From: Bacillota bacterium
GTDB lineage: Bacteria > Bacillota > Clostridia > Christensenellales > SZUA-584
DNA length: 64,000 nt
NCBI GenBank assembly: GCA_023390815.1
Contig: JAEWCC010000049.1
Location: forward strand, 118,925 to 182,924
Direction of reading: 5' to 3'
Each line of letters starts with the position of its first letter. Position 1 is the first letter of the stretch. This document shows, one piece after another, positions 54,473-63,360 of the stretch. A program made the position numbers and the translations under genes. The notes beneath the pieces were generated by a model. The model had not been told where the DNA came from, searched no databases, and saw nothing but the letters and a program-made list of their open reading frames with translations.

Positions 54473-55231
54473 ATGAAGACTTCTATAGACGGAATGGCAA
54501 TTATGATGTTTCATTATCAAGGAAAATGTTTACTGATTCCTTCAAAGCCCGATATAGAGCGCGATGCTGTGGCAAAAGCTTGGGAAGATAATGGCGGTAC
54601 CGTTCAACGGGTAGACCGGTTTTGGGAAACGCCCGAGTTGGAGGGCAGGACAGCTGTTTTATATGGCAATCACATATTCTGCCTGATTCTTGCCCAAAAA
54701 CTGAATCTTGAATTGGTTTCTCCGCCGGATGACTTCCTATGCTATCTTCCTGAGAAATGGCTTAAAAGAGCGATATCAAGAAGCACGATCCAAGATGCTT
54801 CTCGGTTTGAGTATCCTTGTTTTATTAAACCGATGGTGCCGAAGATTTTTTCAGGCAAAGTATATCATTCGCATCAGGAATTGTTGGAAGAATGCAGACA
54901 GCTTGCGGATAATACCCCCGTCATTCATTCTGAAATTATCAAAATTCATGCCGAAGTCCGCGCATTTATACTCGGCAACAAAATCGTCAGCGCTTCGATC
55001 TATGAAGGATATGCGGATGTTCAAGAAGCAATAACATTTGTGGATCATTTTCTTGCTGAAAACGTAGATCCCGCCCCCTGTACCTATGTACTTGATGTTG
55101 GGTTGCTGGACAACGGGGAATGGGTGGTTATAGAAACAAATGCGGTATGGGGCGCTGGGCTCAACAGGTGTGATGCCTGTGCGGCAGCATGTTGTATTTC
55201 AGAAGCAACAAGACCCCGTGTTTACGAATAA
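54473..55231 (+). CDS. ATP-grasp domain protein (DUF4343-like)
   Basis: A protein of up to 252 residues with an ATP-grasp C-terminal half: PCFIKPMVPKIFSGKVY, EIIKIHAEVRAFILGNKIV and a late VVIETNAVWGAGL that supplies metal ligands. The N-terminal part begins CLLIPSKPDIERDAV. Such proteins are ligases of unknown substrate, often encoded alone. The true start may be ATG 54506, because the promoter overlaps the first ATG. Confidence 0.75.
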   Translation: MKTSIDGMAIMMFHYQGKCLLIPSKPDIERDAVAKAWEDNGGTVQRVDRFWETPELEGRTAVLYGNHIFCLILAQKLNLELVSPPDDFLCYLPEKWLKRAISRSTIQDASRFEYPCFIKPMVPKIFSGKVYHSHQELLEECRQLADNTPVIHSEIIKIHAEVRAFILGNKIVSASIYEGYADVQEAITFVDHFLAENVDPAPCTYVLDVGLLDNGEWVVIETNAVWGAGLNRCDACAAACCISEATRPRVYE

Positions 55232-55291
55232 GCGATGTAAAAAACAAAACTGCCGTAAGGTATATCCTTACAGCAGTTTATATATTCAATC

Positions 55292-55801
55292 TTACTTTTT
55301 AAACAGTTTATTACGGTGTTTTTCCAGCACCAGCAGCAGAGGCAAGCCCAGCGCGTAGCACGCAATTGCCTGGCCCGCGGCTACCCACATCACGGACTCC
55401 CAGTACAATATCCCTAAGTAGTATTCCAATATTCCGGCTACCACAAACGCGTTGATCGCGATGGCGGGCAGCGGAACGAGCCACTTCGGGCGGATATAGC
55501 GCGCTGCAAAGGCGGCAGCTAAGGTTGCGAGCGAGCCGAACAGGATGTCGTATGGCCCGAGCGGGCTTCCCGCAAGGTTGGAGAGCAGGCAACCGATGAA
55601 CAGCCCCGGTATCGCCGCGGGCGTAAAATACGGCAGCACGCACAGCGCCTCGGAGATGCGCACCTGCGGCGTCATGTAGCTTAAGGGGATGCTGGCCATC
55701 GTCAACGCAAAATACAGCGCGGCGATGATACCGGCTTCGGTCATGAAGCGCGGCGTGAGTATCTTCTTCTTATTCATGCTTTTTACGGATGCTTCCGGCA
55801 T
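55292..55801 (-). CDS. queT: QueT-family queuosine-precursor transporter
   Basis: A membrane protein of 161-169 residues with five or six helices, family QueT: ILTPRFMTEAGIIAALYFALTMAS and QVRISEALCVLPYFTPAAIPGLFIGC. It imports a 7-deazaguanine precursor. ATG 55801 lies after a GGAGG and a hairpin; ATG 55777 is the alternative and gives the usual N-terminus. The upstream preQ1-I-like element supports the functional call. Confidence 0.88.
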   Translation of the reverse strand: MPEASVKSMNKKKILTPRFMTEAGIIAALYFALTMASIPLSYMTPQVRISEALCVLPYFTPAAIPGLFIGCLLSNLAGSPLGPYDILFGSLATLAAAFAARYIRPKWLVPLPAIAINAFVVAGILEYYLGILYWESVMWVAAGQAIACYALGLPLLLVLEKHRNKLFKK

Positions 55802-55821
55802 CCGCCGGACTACAAGCCCGG

Positions 55822-55866
55822 CCTCCTTAGTTTTATTTAAGGACAGGATGGTTTCGAACTGTCCGG
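55822..55866 (-). ncRNA. Probable preQ1-I riboswitch upstream of queT
   Basis: Minus strand: stem GGACAG (55859-55864) with CTGTCC (55841-55846) encloses a C-rich loop TTCGAAACCATC. An A-rich tail TTAAATAAAACTAAGGAGG (55822-55840) holds the Shine-Dalgarno, which can pair with the loop to make the class-I pseudoknot. A GCCGGGC-GTCCGGC hairpin lies between GGAGG and ATG 55801. Fold and location before queT fit; ligand binding is inferred. Confidence 0.65.
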
Positions 55867-55941
55867 CGGGCATTAACAGCCCCGCCTGCCGCATGTATTT
55901 TCAGGAATGAGCGGCAACCTTCATGCCACAGGTCTATTGCT

Positions 55942-58362
55942 TCAGCCCACCACGATGTTGGCAATGCGGCCCGGCACGATGATCATCTTACGCACCGGTT
56001 TGCCCTCGAAGAGCGCGGTCAGGCTTTCCGTGCCCATGATCTGCTTTTCGATGTCCTCTTTGGTGGCGTCCGCGGCTACGTTGAACTTAGCCCGCACTTT
56101 GCCGTTGATTTGCAACACCATCTCTATTGTATCCAGCACAAGCGCGCTTTCGTCGCACTCCGGGAAGGACGCGTTGAACACGGAATTGCTTTCGCCCGCC
56201 TGCTCCCAGAGCTCCTCAGCGATGTGCGGCGCGAACGGGGCGATCAATCGGATCAGCGTTTTGGCGGCATGGACGGACGTCTCCCTGTCGGGCGCGGCGT
56301 CAAGGTACTTCGCGAGCGCATTGGTCAGTTCCATCATGCGCGCGACAGCCGTGTTGAACTGGAAGTTCTCGATGTCGGCGGATACGCGCTGGATAGCGTA
56401 GTTCTCTGCATAACGGACTTCCCGCTTGCCTTCGCCGCTCTCGCCCGTGACTTCCAGAAGGCGCGTAACGATGCGATCGAGGCGTTCCAGATATTTATTG
56501 ACCGCGCGGATACCGTCGGAGTTCCACGGGCCGCCCTCCATGTACGAGAAACCGAATGCAAGGTAGGTGCGCAGCACATCGCTGCCGTATTGCTGGATAT
56601 ATTCGTCGGGCGATATCACGTTGCCGTGCGATTTGCTCATGCGCTGGCCGTCCGGGCCCAATATCATGCCTTGGTGCACGAGCGAGCTGAACGGTTCGTC
56701 GAAATCCACATAGCCCATGTCGTGCAGTGCCATCGTAAAGAAGCGCGCGTACAGCAGGTGCATGCAGGCGTGTTCCGCGCCGCCCACGTATTTATCGACG
56801 GGCAGTATCTGATTGATCCACGAGGGATCGAACGCCTGCTCGCTGTTCTTATTGTCCGGATAGCGCAGGAAGTACCACGACGAACACACGAACGTGTCCA
56901 TTGTATCGGGGTCTCTGCGCGCAGGCCCGCCGCATTTGGGGCAGGTCGCGTTCATGAACGTCTTGGATTTTAAGAGCGGCGATGTGCCGTCCGGCGTAAA
57001 GTCCACGTCGTAAGGCAGGCGGACGGGCAGGTCGCTCTCCGGTATCGGCACTTCTCCGCAGTGGTCGCAGTACACGATCGGGATGGGCGCGCCCCAGTAG
57101 CGCTGGCGCGAGATTAGCCAGTCGCGCAGACGGTAGTTGACGCAGAAATCGCCTGCGCCGTCCCGCTTCAGTTTTTCGATGATGGCTTTCTTGCCTTCCT
57201 CCACGGAGAGGCCGTCAAACTCTTCGCTGTTTACCAAAACGCCGTTGTAGCTCGTAAACGGCAGGTCGTCGTTCTCGCCCTCATGGCCTTCGATGACGCG
57301 CTCGATCGGCAGGTCGTACTTTTTGGCGAACTCAAAGTCGCGCTCGTCGTGGGCAGGCACAGCCATGACTGCGCCGGTGCCGTAGGTGGCAAGCACGTAG
57401 TCCGCGACATACACCGGGATGCGCCGCCCGTTGATCGGGTTGAGCGCATACGCGCCCGTAAACACGCCGGTCTTCTCACGCGTGGTGGAGAGCCGGTCGA
57501 TCTCGCTCGCCCTCGCGGCGTAGTCGATATATTCCTCCACCGCTTTTTGTTGGTGCGGCGTGGTGATCTTTTTCGTGAGCGGATGCTCCGGCGCGAGCAC
57601 AACGTACGTGCAGCCGTAGAGCGTGTCGGCGCGCGTAGTAAATACGGTGATCGTGTCGCCCGTTTCAAGCTGGAACACGATCTGGCCGCCGGTGGATTTT
57701 CCGATCCAGTTGCGCTGCATCATCTTGGTCTTCTCAGGCCAGTCGATCTTGTCGAGGCCTTCGAGCAGCCGCTCGGCGTAATCGGTGATTTTGAAGAACC
57801 ACTGCGTTAAGTGCTTGCGCTTGACGGGTGTTCCGCAGCGCTCACAGCCGCCGTCCACCACCTGCTCGTTGGCGAGCACGGTCTGGCAGCTCTCGCACCA
57901 GTTGACGGGCGCTTCCTTGCGGTAGGCAAGGCCTTTTTTATACAGCTGCAAAAAGCACCACTGTGTCCAGCGGTAGTAATCCGGCATGCAGGTTTTGATC
58001 TCGTAGTCCCAATCGAACATCGCGCCCATGGCTTTGAGCTGTTTTTCCATGGTGTCGATGTTCTTGAGCGTGGAGTCCTCCGGGTGGATGCCTGTCTTGA
58101 TCGCGTAGTTTTCCGCGGGCAGGCCGAACGCGTCGAAGCCCATGGGCTGGAAGATCTCAAAGCCCTTCATGCGCATGTAACGCGCGTAGGAGTCCGCAAG
58201 GCCGAAATTATACCAGTGGCCCAGGTGCAGCTTCGCACCCGAGGGGTAGGAGAACATCTCCAGCACGTATTTCTTTTTGCCGACGCGGTCACGGTTGAAG
58301 CTGTAGAGCTTCGTTTGCTCCCACTTTTCGTTCCATTTCTTATCAACCTGTAAAAAATCCAT
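55942..58362 (-). CDS. leuS: Leucyl-tRNA synthetase
   Basis: An 806-residue class-I synthetase. The HIGH motif is HLGHWYNFG (residues about 42-50), KMSKS appears as RMSKS (near residue 569), a zinc module CESCQTVLANEQVVDGGCERC is present, and the editing domain with TTRADTLYG is complete. GAGGAG precedes ATG 58362. Only 70 bp separate it from ispDF, so no T-box leader fits here, unlike many Bacillota leuS genes. Confidence 0.97.
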   Translation of the reverse strand: MDFLQVDKKWNEKWEQTKLYSFNRDRVGKKKYVLEMFSYPSGAKLHLGHWYNFGLADSYARYMRMKGFEIFQPMGFDAFGLPAENYAIKTGIHPEDSTLKNIDTMEKQLKAMGAMFDWDYEIKTCMPDYYRWTQWCFLQLYKKGLAYRKEAPVNWCESCQTVLANEQVVDGGCERCGTPVKRKHLTQWFFKITDYAERLLEGLDKIDWPEKTKMMQRNWIGKSTGGQIVFQLETGDTITVFTTRADTLYGCTYVVLAPEHPLTKKITTPHQQKAVEEYIDYAARASEIDRLSTTREKTGVFTGAYALNPINGRRIPVYVADYVLATYGTGAVMAVPAHDERDFEFAKKYDLPIERVIEGHEGENDDLPFTSYNGVLVNSEEFDGLSVEEGKKAIIEKLKRDGAGDFCVNYRLRDWLISRQRYWGAPIPIVYCDHCGEVPIPESDLPVRLPYDVDFTPDGTSPLLKSKTFMNATCPKCGGPARRDPDTMDTFVCSSWYFLRYPDNKNSEQAFDPSWINQILPVDKYVGGAEHACMHLLYARFFTMALHDMGYVDFDEPFSSLVHQGMILGPDGQRMSKSHGNVISPDEYIQQYGSDVLRTYLAFGFSYMEGGPWNSDGIRAVNKYLERLDRIVTRLLEVTGESGEGKREVRYAENYAIQRVSADIENFQFNTAVARMMELTNALAKYLDAAPDRETSVHAAKTLIRLIAPFAPHIAEELWEQAGESNSVFNASFPECDESALVLDTIEMVLQINGKVRAKFNVAADATKEDIEKQIMGTESLTALFEGKPVRKMIIVPGRIANIVVG

Positions 58363-58432
58363 GATTACTCCTCAGCTGTTTAACTTCGACCATTATTATA
58401 TAGATCAGTGCAAAAATCAAGCGAAAACGCCA

Positions 58433-59569
58433 TTAACCGAGCAGCGATGCGACGGCCATCGCCGAAACGCCCTGCTGCTGACCCTCAAAGCCCATGCCTT
58501 CGGTCGTCGTCGCCTTGACGCTCACGTTTTCAACGGCGGTTTGCAGTACGGCGGCGATGTTTTCGCGCATCTGCTGGACATAGGGCGCGAGGCGCGGTTT
58601 CTGCATGATGACCGTGGCGTCCACGTTGACGATGGCATAGCCCAGATCCGTAATGATCTCAAATGTTCTTTCCAGCAGCTTGATGCTGCTGATACCGCGA
58701 TAGGTCTCCGTGGGCGGGAAGTGATGCCCGATGTCGCCTGCGGATGCCGCGCCCAAAAGCGCATCGATGATCGCGTGCAGCAGCACGTCTGCGTCGCTGT
58801 GGCCCGAGAGCCCGTGCGTATGCGGCACCTTGACGCCGCCGAGGAACAGCGGCAAGCCCGGCACCAGACGGTGCGCGTCGTAGCCCGTGCCGCACCGGTA
58901 CTTTTCGTGTGCGATCTGCTGTCCTGCCATGAGGTCCTCCTGTGTGGTGATCTTGATGTTGCTGTATCTCGATTCGACGAGACGCACGGGGACGCCCAAC
59001 CGTTCGAGAAGGCTGCTTTCGTCCGTGCCGACAAAAGACTGTGCGCGCGCCTGCTCGTGCGCGTTCTTGAGCAGCGCAAAACGCGCGGCCTGTGGTGTAT
59101 GGATGCTCACGAGACGGCTGCGGTCCAGCGTGCCCGTGATGGTATCGCCCTCCACCGTTTTGACGGTATCATGTGTGCGTAAGCCCACAGCGGCTGCGCC
59201 AAACTCGCGCGCCGCCTCCACACAGTCGCAGAAAAGCTGCGGTTCCGCAAAGCACCGCGCGGCGTCATGCACCACAATGATCTCCGCATCTGCAATGACG
59301 GAAAGCGCGTTAGCAACGGAATACTGACGTTCGCTGCCGCCCTCGACAAGCGCAAAGCCGCTGCCGAATATCTGTTGCGCAAACGGGCTGATCACGTCCC
59401 GATCTTGATTCCGGCATACGATGAGAATGCGGTCGAAGCAGCCGCTTTGCTGCATCGCCTCCATCGCGCGCTCGACCACGGTTTTGGTGCCGATTTTAAG
59501 GAACATCTTGTCCTGGCCCATGCGCGTGGAAGCGCCAGCGGCCAGCAGGATGCCGTATGTGCTACCCAT
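58433..59569 (-). CDS. ispDF: IspD-IspF bifunctional isoprenoid enzyme
   Basis: A 378-residue fusion. Residues 1-225 are IspD (GILLAAGASTRMGQDKMFLKI, VVHDAARCF), which makes CDP-methylerythritol. Residues 230-378 are IspF (GTGYDAHRLVPG, GHSDADVLLHAIIDAL, DIGHHFPPTE), which cyclises the phosphorylated product. Together they cover steps three and five of the MEP pathway. ATG 59569 follows GAGGAG and overlaps the rqcP stop by 8 bp. Confidence 0.96.
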   Translation of the reverse strand: MGSTYGILLAAGASTRMGQDKMFLKIGTKTVVERAMEAMQQSGCFDRILIVCRNQDRDVISPFAQQIFGSGFALVEGGSERQYSVANALSVIADAEIIVVHDAARCFAEPQLFCDCVEAAREFGAAAVGLRTHDTVKTVEGDTITGTLDRSRLVSIHTPQAARFALLKNAHEQARAQSFVGTDESSLLERLGVPVRLVESRYSNIKITTQEDLMAGQQIAHEKYRCGTGYDAHRLVPGLPLFLGGVKVPHTHGLSGHSDADVLLHAIIDALLGAASAGDIGHHFPPTETYRGISSIKLLERTFEIITDLGYAIVNVDATVIMQKPRLAPYVQQMRENIAAVLQTAVENVSVKATTTEGMGFEGQQQGVSAMAVASLLG

Positions 59570-59819
59570 TGCGCGTCTCCTCGAGGATTTCGTACATGCC
59601 ATCCGCTTCCTCCTTGCGCACCGTCTCGCTGATCTTGAGCACGCGCGCCTTGAGTGTGGACGATCCGAAACGGATCTCGATCACGTCGCCAATCTTGATA
59701 TCCTTGCCCGCCTTGGCGGGGTTGCCGTTAACGCTGACGCGCTGCTTGTCGCACGCCTCGCTCGCCACGGTACGCCGCTTGATGATCCGTGAAACTTTCA
59801 AAAACTTATCGAGCCGCAT
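59562..59819 (-). CDS. rqcP: S4-domain ribosome quality-control factor RqcP
   Basis: An 85-residue S4 RNA-binding protein, the family once called YabO/Hsp15. It starts MRLDKFLKVSRIIKRRTVA and ends KKEEADGMYEILEE-like, close to the Bacillus RqcP (about 86 residues). RqcP helps RqcH add C-terminal alanine tails on stalled 50S subunits. It is coupled to ispDF by overlap. The actual C-terminal text is RKEEADGMYEILEETRNG. Confidence 0.92.
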   Translation of the reverse strand: MRLDKFLKVSRIIKRRTVASEACDKQRVSVNGNPAKAGKDIKIGDVIEIRFGSSTLKARVLKISETVRKEEADGMYEILEETRNG

Positions 59820-59897
59820 AGTTCTCCCCCTCTTTCCGCCATTATATCAGAACCACACCCAAAAAAGCTACGCTTTTGGGGGATGCCGAGTCAAAAG

Positions 59898-59930
59898 AAA
59901 AAAGCGACGATGTGACTCGTGCGCTTTTTT
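59898..59930 (-). terminator. Rho-independent terminator of the acetyltransferase gene
   Basis: AAAAAAGCG (59898-59906) and CGCTTTTTT (59922-59930); read on the minus strand the stem ends in a six-T run. It lies about 100 bp below the acetyltransferase stop. Confidence 0.75.
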
Positions 59931-60032
59931 CTTGAAATATATATCTGTCCGTTGCCCCTAACCATTTCCTATTGTAGTCCGGGGTTATGAACAATGTTTG
60001 AACATCAAGTAGATATTTTGTAAAAAGGGGTT

Positions 60033-60491
60033 TTACAGCTCTTTTTCCATGATCAGCCGGTCTTCTCCCGCACCGTACTCGTCCTGCACGCTCTCCACCA
60101 CGGTAAAGCCCAGCTTTTCGCGGTAGACCGACAGCGCATTGAAATTGGCGGGGTCTACGGTAAGCTGAACACGCGTGATGCCGAAACGCTTGAGATGGGA
60201 GAACGCAAAGCTTAACAGCGCGGTTCCCACATCGTGACCACGCAGCTCGGGCAGCACCGCAACGCTTAACAAGTACGAGAGGCCAATATCGGCCATGTCG
60301 CGCATGAAATATGCGCAGGCCACCATGTTTTCTTCCTCGTCCACGGCGGCGTATACCTTTCCGTGGTGCAACAGCGGTACGATGATATATTCCGAAAGCG
60401 CGCCGTCGCCGAAGGCTTCCTGCTCAATATCCAGCACGCCGGCGATGATGTCCGGGTCCGGACGGTCGATGGCCTTGAAAGTGATCGTCAT
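60033..60491 (-). CDS. GNAT-family N-acetyltransferase
   Basis: A 152-residue acetyl-CoA-dependent transferase. The acetyl-CoA loop is LPELRGHDVGTALLSFA (R/Q-x-x-G-x-G/A) and the later NFNALSVYREKLGFTVVE is typical of RimI-like members. Substrate unknown. AAGGAGG precedes the ATG, and a leader of about 150 bases separates it from a -10 at 60649. Confidence 0.88.
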   Translation of the reverse strand: MTITFKAIDRPDPDIIAGVLDIEQEAFGDGALSEYIIVPLLHHGKVYAAVDEEENMVACAYFMRDMADIGLSYLLSVAVLPELRGHDVGTALLSFAFSHLKRFGITRVQLTVDPANFNALSVYREKLGFTVVESVQDEYGAGEDRLIMEKEL

Positions 60492-60499
60492 GGGTTAAT

Positions 60500-60654
60500 C
60501 CTCCTTATGGACAGGTTTGAGCGTAGGCTGGGAGCATGGCACCCAACCTGCACGCCCGCATAATACCCGGAGCAGGCTCCGTGGGGCATCATGAGCGGGC
60601 CGCTATGAGCGCCTGCCCTGTTTGGCCGCCCCGCATGATGATGGAATCATTATA
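60500..60654 (-). other. GC-rich structured leader before the acetyltransferase gene
   Basis: A TATAAT -10 (60649-60654) is followed by about 150 untranslated bases with several inverted repeats: GGAGCCTGCTCC, GGTTGGG with CCCAGCC, and GCGGGGC with GCCCC. No known riboswitch class is recognised. The leader may regulate the gene or encode a small RNA. Confidence 0.4.
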
Positions 60655-60677
60655 CTACAATTGAGAGCAGGTGGATA

Positions 60678-61358
60678 CTAAAGACCCTGGTCCTGCAGAT
60701 AACAACTAACCCTGCCTTCAAAACTATTATCCAGCAGTTCCTTGCTCTCAAAACCTATACCAATCTCATCATAGCGGATAGTGCCAAACTCGTCATGCTC
60801 TCGCAGCGCTGCCAAATAGTCGTTTCTGATCATTTCGCTGACGCCGTTTTTGGAATTCCCATTTTTATCTGATTCTTTATCGTAAAAGATTACGATGCCG
60901 CGTGTGGTAGGGATGATATCCCATACCGCGTGTTCCTGATACTTTTCTTTCAGAGAGTTTACCACAGCAGAAAACGTGTAGATGCGGATGTTCACATTGA
61001 TTTCTAAAGAAAAATCGTAAAAGTTTAGACCGGCATCCCTGGCTTTCTCTTTGTCTTTCAGGTCAAATTCCTGAGCGAGTTCGTCAAACTTCCGGGATAT
61101 CTCCGCTCCTTTTTCATGATCGTAAAACCGACCATGCTGTAACATGCGGATATAATCCATTTTTGAAAATAGCACGATATTAAGCCTGAACCGGCGCTCG
61201 TCATTGAAAAGCTCGGTTTCATGAAATGCAAAATTGCACGCGGTCATTTCAAAGCGGCTTTTGAGCCAGTCCTTAAGTGCACAATACACCGGCGCAAGCT
61301 TTTCTTCTCCGCGCAGTATTTTTAAAGTTTGCTCATAGAGTTCGTGGTCTATCAGCAT
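60678..61358 (-). CDS. Hypothetical protein
   Basis: A 226-residue soluble protein, not confidently assigned to a family. It is rich in alternating alpha/beta segments (ALKDWLKSRFEMTACNFAFHETELFNDERRFRLNIVLF in pieces) and has acidic, charged composition without membrane helices. GAAAGGTTGG is upstream of ATG 61358. Its start lies inside the radC gene with a 26-bp overlap, so it is coupled to radC. It ends the corA-fmdB-radC operon. Confidence 0.75.
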   Translation of the reverse strand: MLIDHELYEQTLKILRGEEKLAPVYCALKDWLKSRFEMTACNFAFHETELFNDERRFRLNIVLFSKMDYIRMLQHGRFYDHEKGAEISRKFDELAQEFDLKDKEKARDAGLNFYDFSLEINVNIRIYTFSAVVNSLKEKYQEHAVWDIIPTTRGIVIFYDKESDKNGNSKNGVSEMIRNDYLAALREHDEFGTIRYDEIGIGFESKELLDNSFEGRVSCYLQDQGL

Positions 61359-62151
61359 CGGTTACCAACCTTTCTGATTCCTCAGACATTGGACTGGGTG
61401 GAGTGCAGGCTGAGAGCAGGGAATCCATCTGCCGCACGCTGGCGTATTCCGCGGCGTAAGCTTCGTGCCGGGGCAGCGCGCGCACGCCGATCAGCGAATC
61501 GGCCCGGAAGCTGAACGTTTGCCCGTCGCTAACGATGACGTGGTCTATCAGCTCGATTCCCAGCGTGGACAGCGCGTGCAGCACCATCCGGGTCGTCTCA
61601 ACATCCGCGCGGGAAGGTCTGGGCGTGCCGCCTGGGTGGTTGTGCGCGATAAGCCCTTTGGCGGCGTGGTGCCGCAGTGCGGCGGCCGCTACCTTGCTTA
61701 CATAAACGGGCGATTCCGTGATGCTGCCTTCCGAAAGCCGTTCGCAGTGGATTACGCGTCCCTGTGTGCCGAGCCAAACCATGTAGAATTGCTCGTACGG
61801 CTTCCCGAACAGCAGCGTTTTCGCATAATCACAGGCATCTCTGGCCGAACTGATCACCGGGCGCTTGCCGAGACGGCTCTTTTCGTAGGCACGCAGCATG
61901 TTTGGCATCATCGTAAGGAACGCCGCCGCGCGCGGGCCGATGCCCTCAATCTCTTCCAGGTCCTTCGGGTCCGCCTCCAGCACCTCCGCGAGGCTGCCGA
62001 ACCGCTCGATGAGCCGATGGGCGATAGGGTTGGTATCGACGCGCGGCACCGCGTAGAACAGCAGCAGCTCTAAGATCTCGTGCTCTTCAAAGCCCTCGAG
62101 GCCGCCGTTCCCGTATCGCCTGATCAACCGCTGCCGGTGCCCTTCGTGCAT
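61333..62151 (-). CDS. radC: RadC-family JAMM protein
   Basis: A 272-residue protein. The helix-hairpin-helix part has GIGPRAAAFL and the JAMM-like metalloprotease domain holds HNHPGGTPRPSRAD (H-x-H...D). Such proteins were once linked to DNA repair, though the role is unsettled. The C-terminal extension of about 40 residues beyond the JAMM fold is unusual and Ser/Pro-rich. GAGGA precedes ATG 62151. Confidence 0.9.
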   Translation of the reverse strand: MHEGHRQRLIRRYGNGGLEGFEEHEILELLLFYAVPRVDTNPIAHRLIERFGSLAEVLEADPKDLEEIEGIGPRAAAFLTMMPNMLRAYEKSRLGKRPVISSARDACDYAKTLLFGKPYEQFYMVWLGTQGRVIHCERLSEGSITESPVYVSKVAAAALRHHAAKGLIAHNHPGGTPRPSRADVETTRMVLHALSTLGIELIDHVIVSDGQTFSFRADSLIGVRALPRHEAYAAEYASVRQMDSLLSACTPPSPMSEESERLVTDADRPRTL

Positions 62152-62160
62152 AGAGTATCC

Positions 62161-62370
62161 TCAGCTGTGACAGCCGCTGCATCCGCTGCACGAGCCGCCT
62201 CTGCATCCGCCGCCGCCCTTGCCGCCCTGGCTGCCGAAATTGCATTTACCCTGATAATACCGGACCGTATTGGAGGATGCGCATGCGGGGCAGGCGACCT
62301 TCTTGTCGGAGGTCGTCAGCTCCTCAAATACACGTCCGCAGTCCTTGCATTCAAATCTCAGTAATGGCAT
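62161..62370 (-). CDS. FmdB-type zinc-ribbon protein
   Basis: A 69-residue protein. The FmdB-like zinc ribbon spans CKDCGRVFEELTTSDKKVACPAC; the rest is a glycine- and cysteine-rich tail (GGKGGGGCRGG, SCSGCSGCHS). Proteins of this type are regulatory or metal-binding and poorly known. GGAGG precedes ATG 62370; 9 bp separate it from radC and from corA. Confidence 0.87.
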   Translation of the reverse strand: MPLLRFECKDCGRVFEELTTSDKKVACPACASSNTVRYYQGKCNFGSQGGKGGGGCRGGSCSGCSGCHS

Positions 62371-62379
62371 AGCTGCCTC

Positions 62380-63312
62380 CTATAGCATCTTTCTTCTCCA
62401 CAGTATCACCGTCACGATGATGGTGGATACGATGGCGATGCCCGTGACGATTATAAAACCGCCGCGCACACCCATAAACGGGACGTCCACGTTCATGCCC
62501 CACATACTGAAAAACAGCGTGGGGATGGAAAGTATGATCGTGACGGACGTTAGAAACTTCATCACAATATTTAAGTTGTTGGAAATAACCGAGGCAAACG
62601 CATCCATCGTCCCCGAGAGGATATCCCGGTAAATTGTACACATCTCGATGGCCTGCTTGTTCTCGATGATGACGTCCTCGAGCAGCTCTTCGTCGTCGGG
62701 ATAGCGCTTTAACACGTTCGTCTTGAGCATCTTCTCCATAACCATCTCGTTGGCCTTGAGCGAAGTCGAGAAGAACACGAGCGATTTTTCGAGTTTGAGC
62801 ATCTGGATCAGCTCGCGGTTTTTAAGCGACTTTTGCAGCGCATTTTCCACCTGCGTCTTGGCCTTGTCAATCTGGCGCAGGTACTGAAGAAAACGCGAGG
62901 ATATTTTATAGAGCAGCTGATACACAAAGCGCGTCTTTTTGGCGCAGTCAAACCCGCGGATGCGCCCACGATAAAAGTCCTCGATGATCGTCGTTTCCTC
63001 GAGGCATACGGTGATGATGTTGGTTTCTGTGATCACGATGCCGAGCGGCAACGTGTTGTACACAAACGAGGTGCCTTCCGGTTCCACCACGGGGATATCG
63101 ACGAGGATCAGCGTCTGGTCATCTTCTTTTTCGATACGGGGCGTTTCCTCTTCGTCGAGCGCAGCCTGCAGAAACTCCGGCAGCACGCCGGTCGCCTGGG
63201 CGACTTCCTCCAGCTCGTCTTTGCTGGGATTTACGATATGCACCCAGCTTCCGGGACAGGTAGCCGTTTGCTCATTCAGCAGACCTTCAACGGTCCTGTA
63301 GTTGAAAATCAT
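62380..63312 (-). CDS. corA: CorA-family magnesium/cobalt transporter
   Basis: A 310-residue CorA. A long cytoplasmic alpha/beta and helical domain (residues 1-245) is followed by two membrane helices, with the selectivity motif GMN in SMWGMNVDVPF between them and a basic RRK tail. Pentameric Mg2+ channel. AAGGCGGTG precedes ATG 63312. It has a long leader with a short upstream frame. Confidence 0.94.
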   Translation of the reverse strand: MIFNYRTVEGLLNEQTATCPGSWVHIVNPSKDELEEVAQATGVLPEFLQAALDEEETPRIEKEDDQTLILVDIPVVEPEGTSFVYNTLPLGIVITETNIITVCLEETTIIEDFYRGRIRGFDCAKKTRFVYQLLYKISSRFLQYLRQIDKAKTQVENALQKSLKNRELIQMLKLEKSLVFFSTSLKANEMVMEKMLKTNVLKRYPDDEELLEDVIIENKQAIEMCTIYRDILSGTMDAFASVISNNLNIVMKFLTSVTIILSIPTLFFSMWGMNVDVPFMGVRGGFIIVTGIAIVSTIIVTVILWRRKML

Positions 63313-63360
63313 ATTGATGCACCGCCTTTCGTTCAGCGGTGTGCATATTTATCCTGCCTT

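Noticed and set aside
58363..58432. Possible T-box leader for leuS
   Set aside because: Only 70 bp separate leuS and ispDF, too short for a T-box, and no specifier or T-box sequence is visible.
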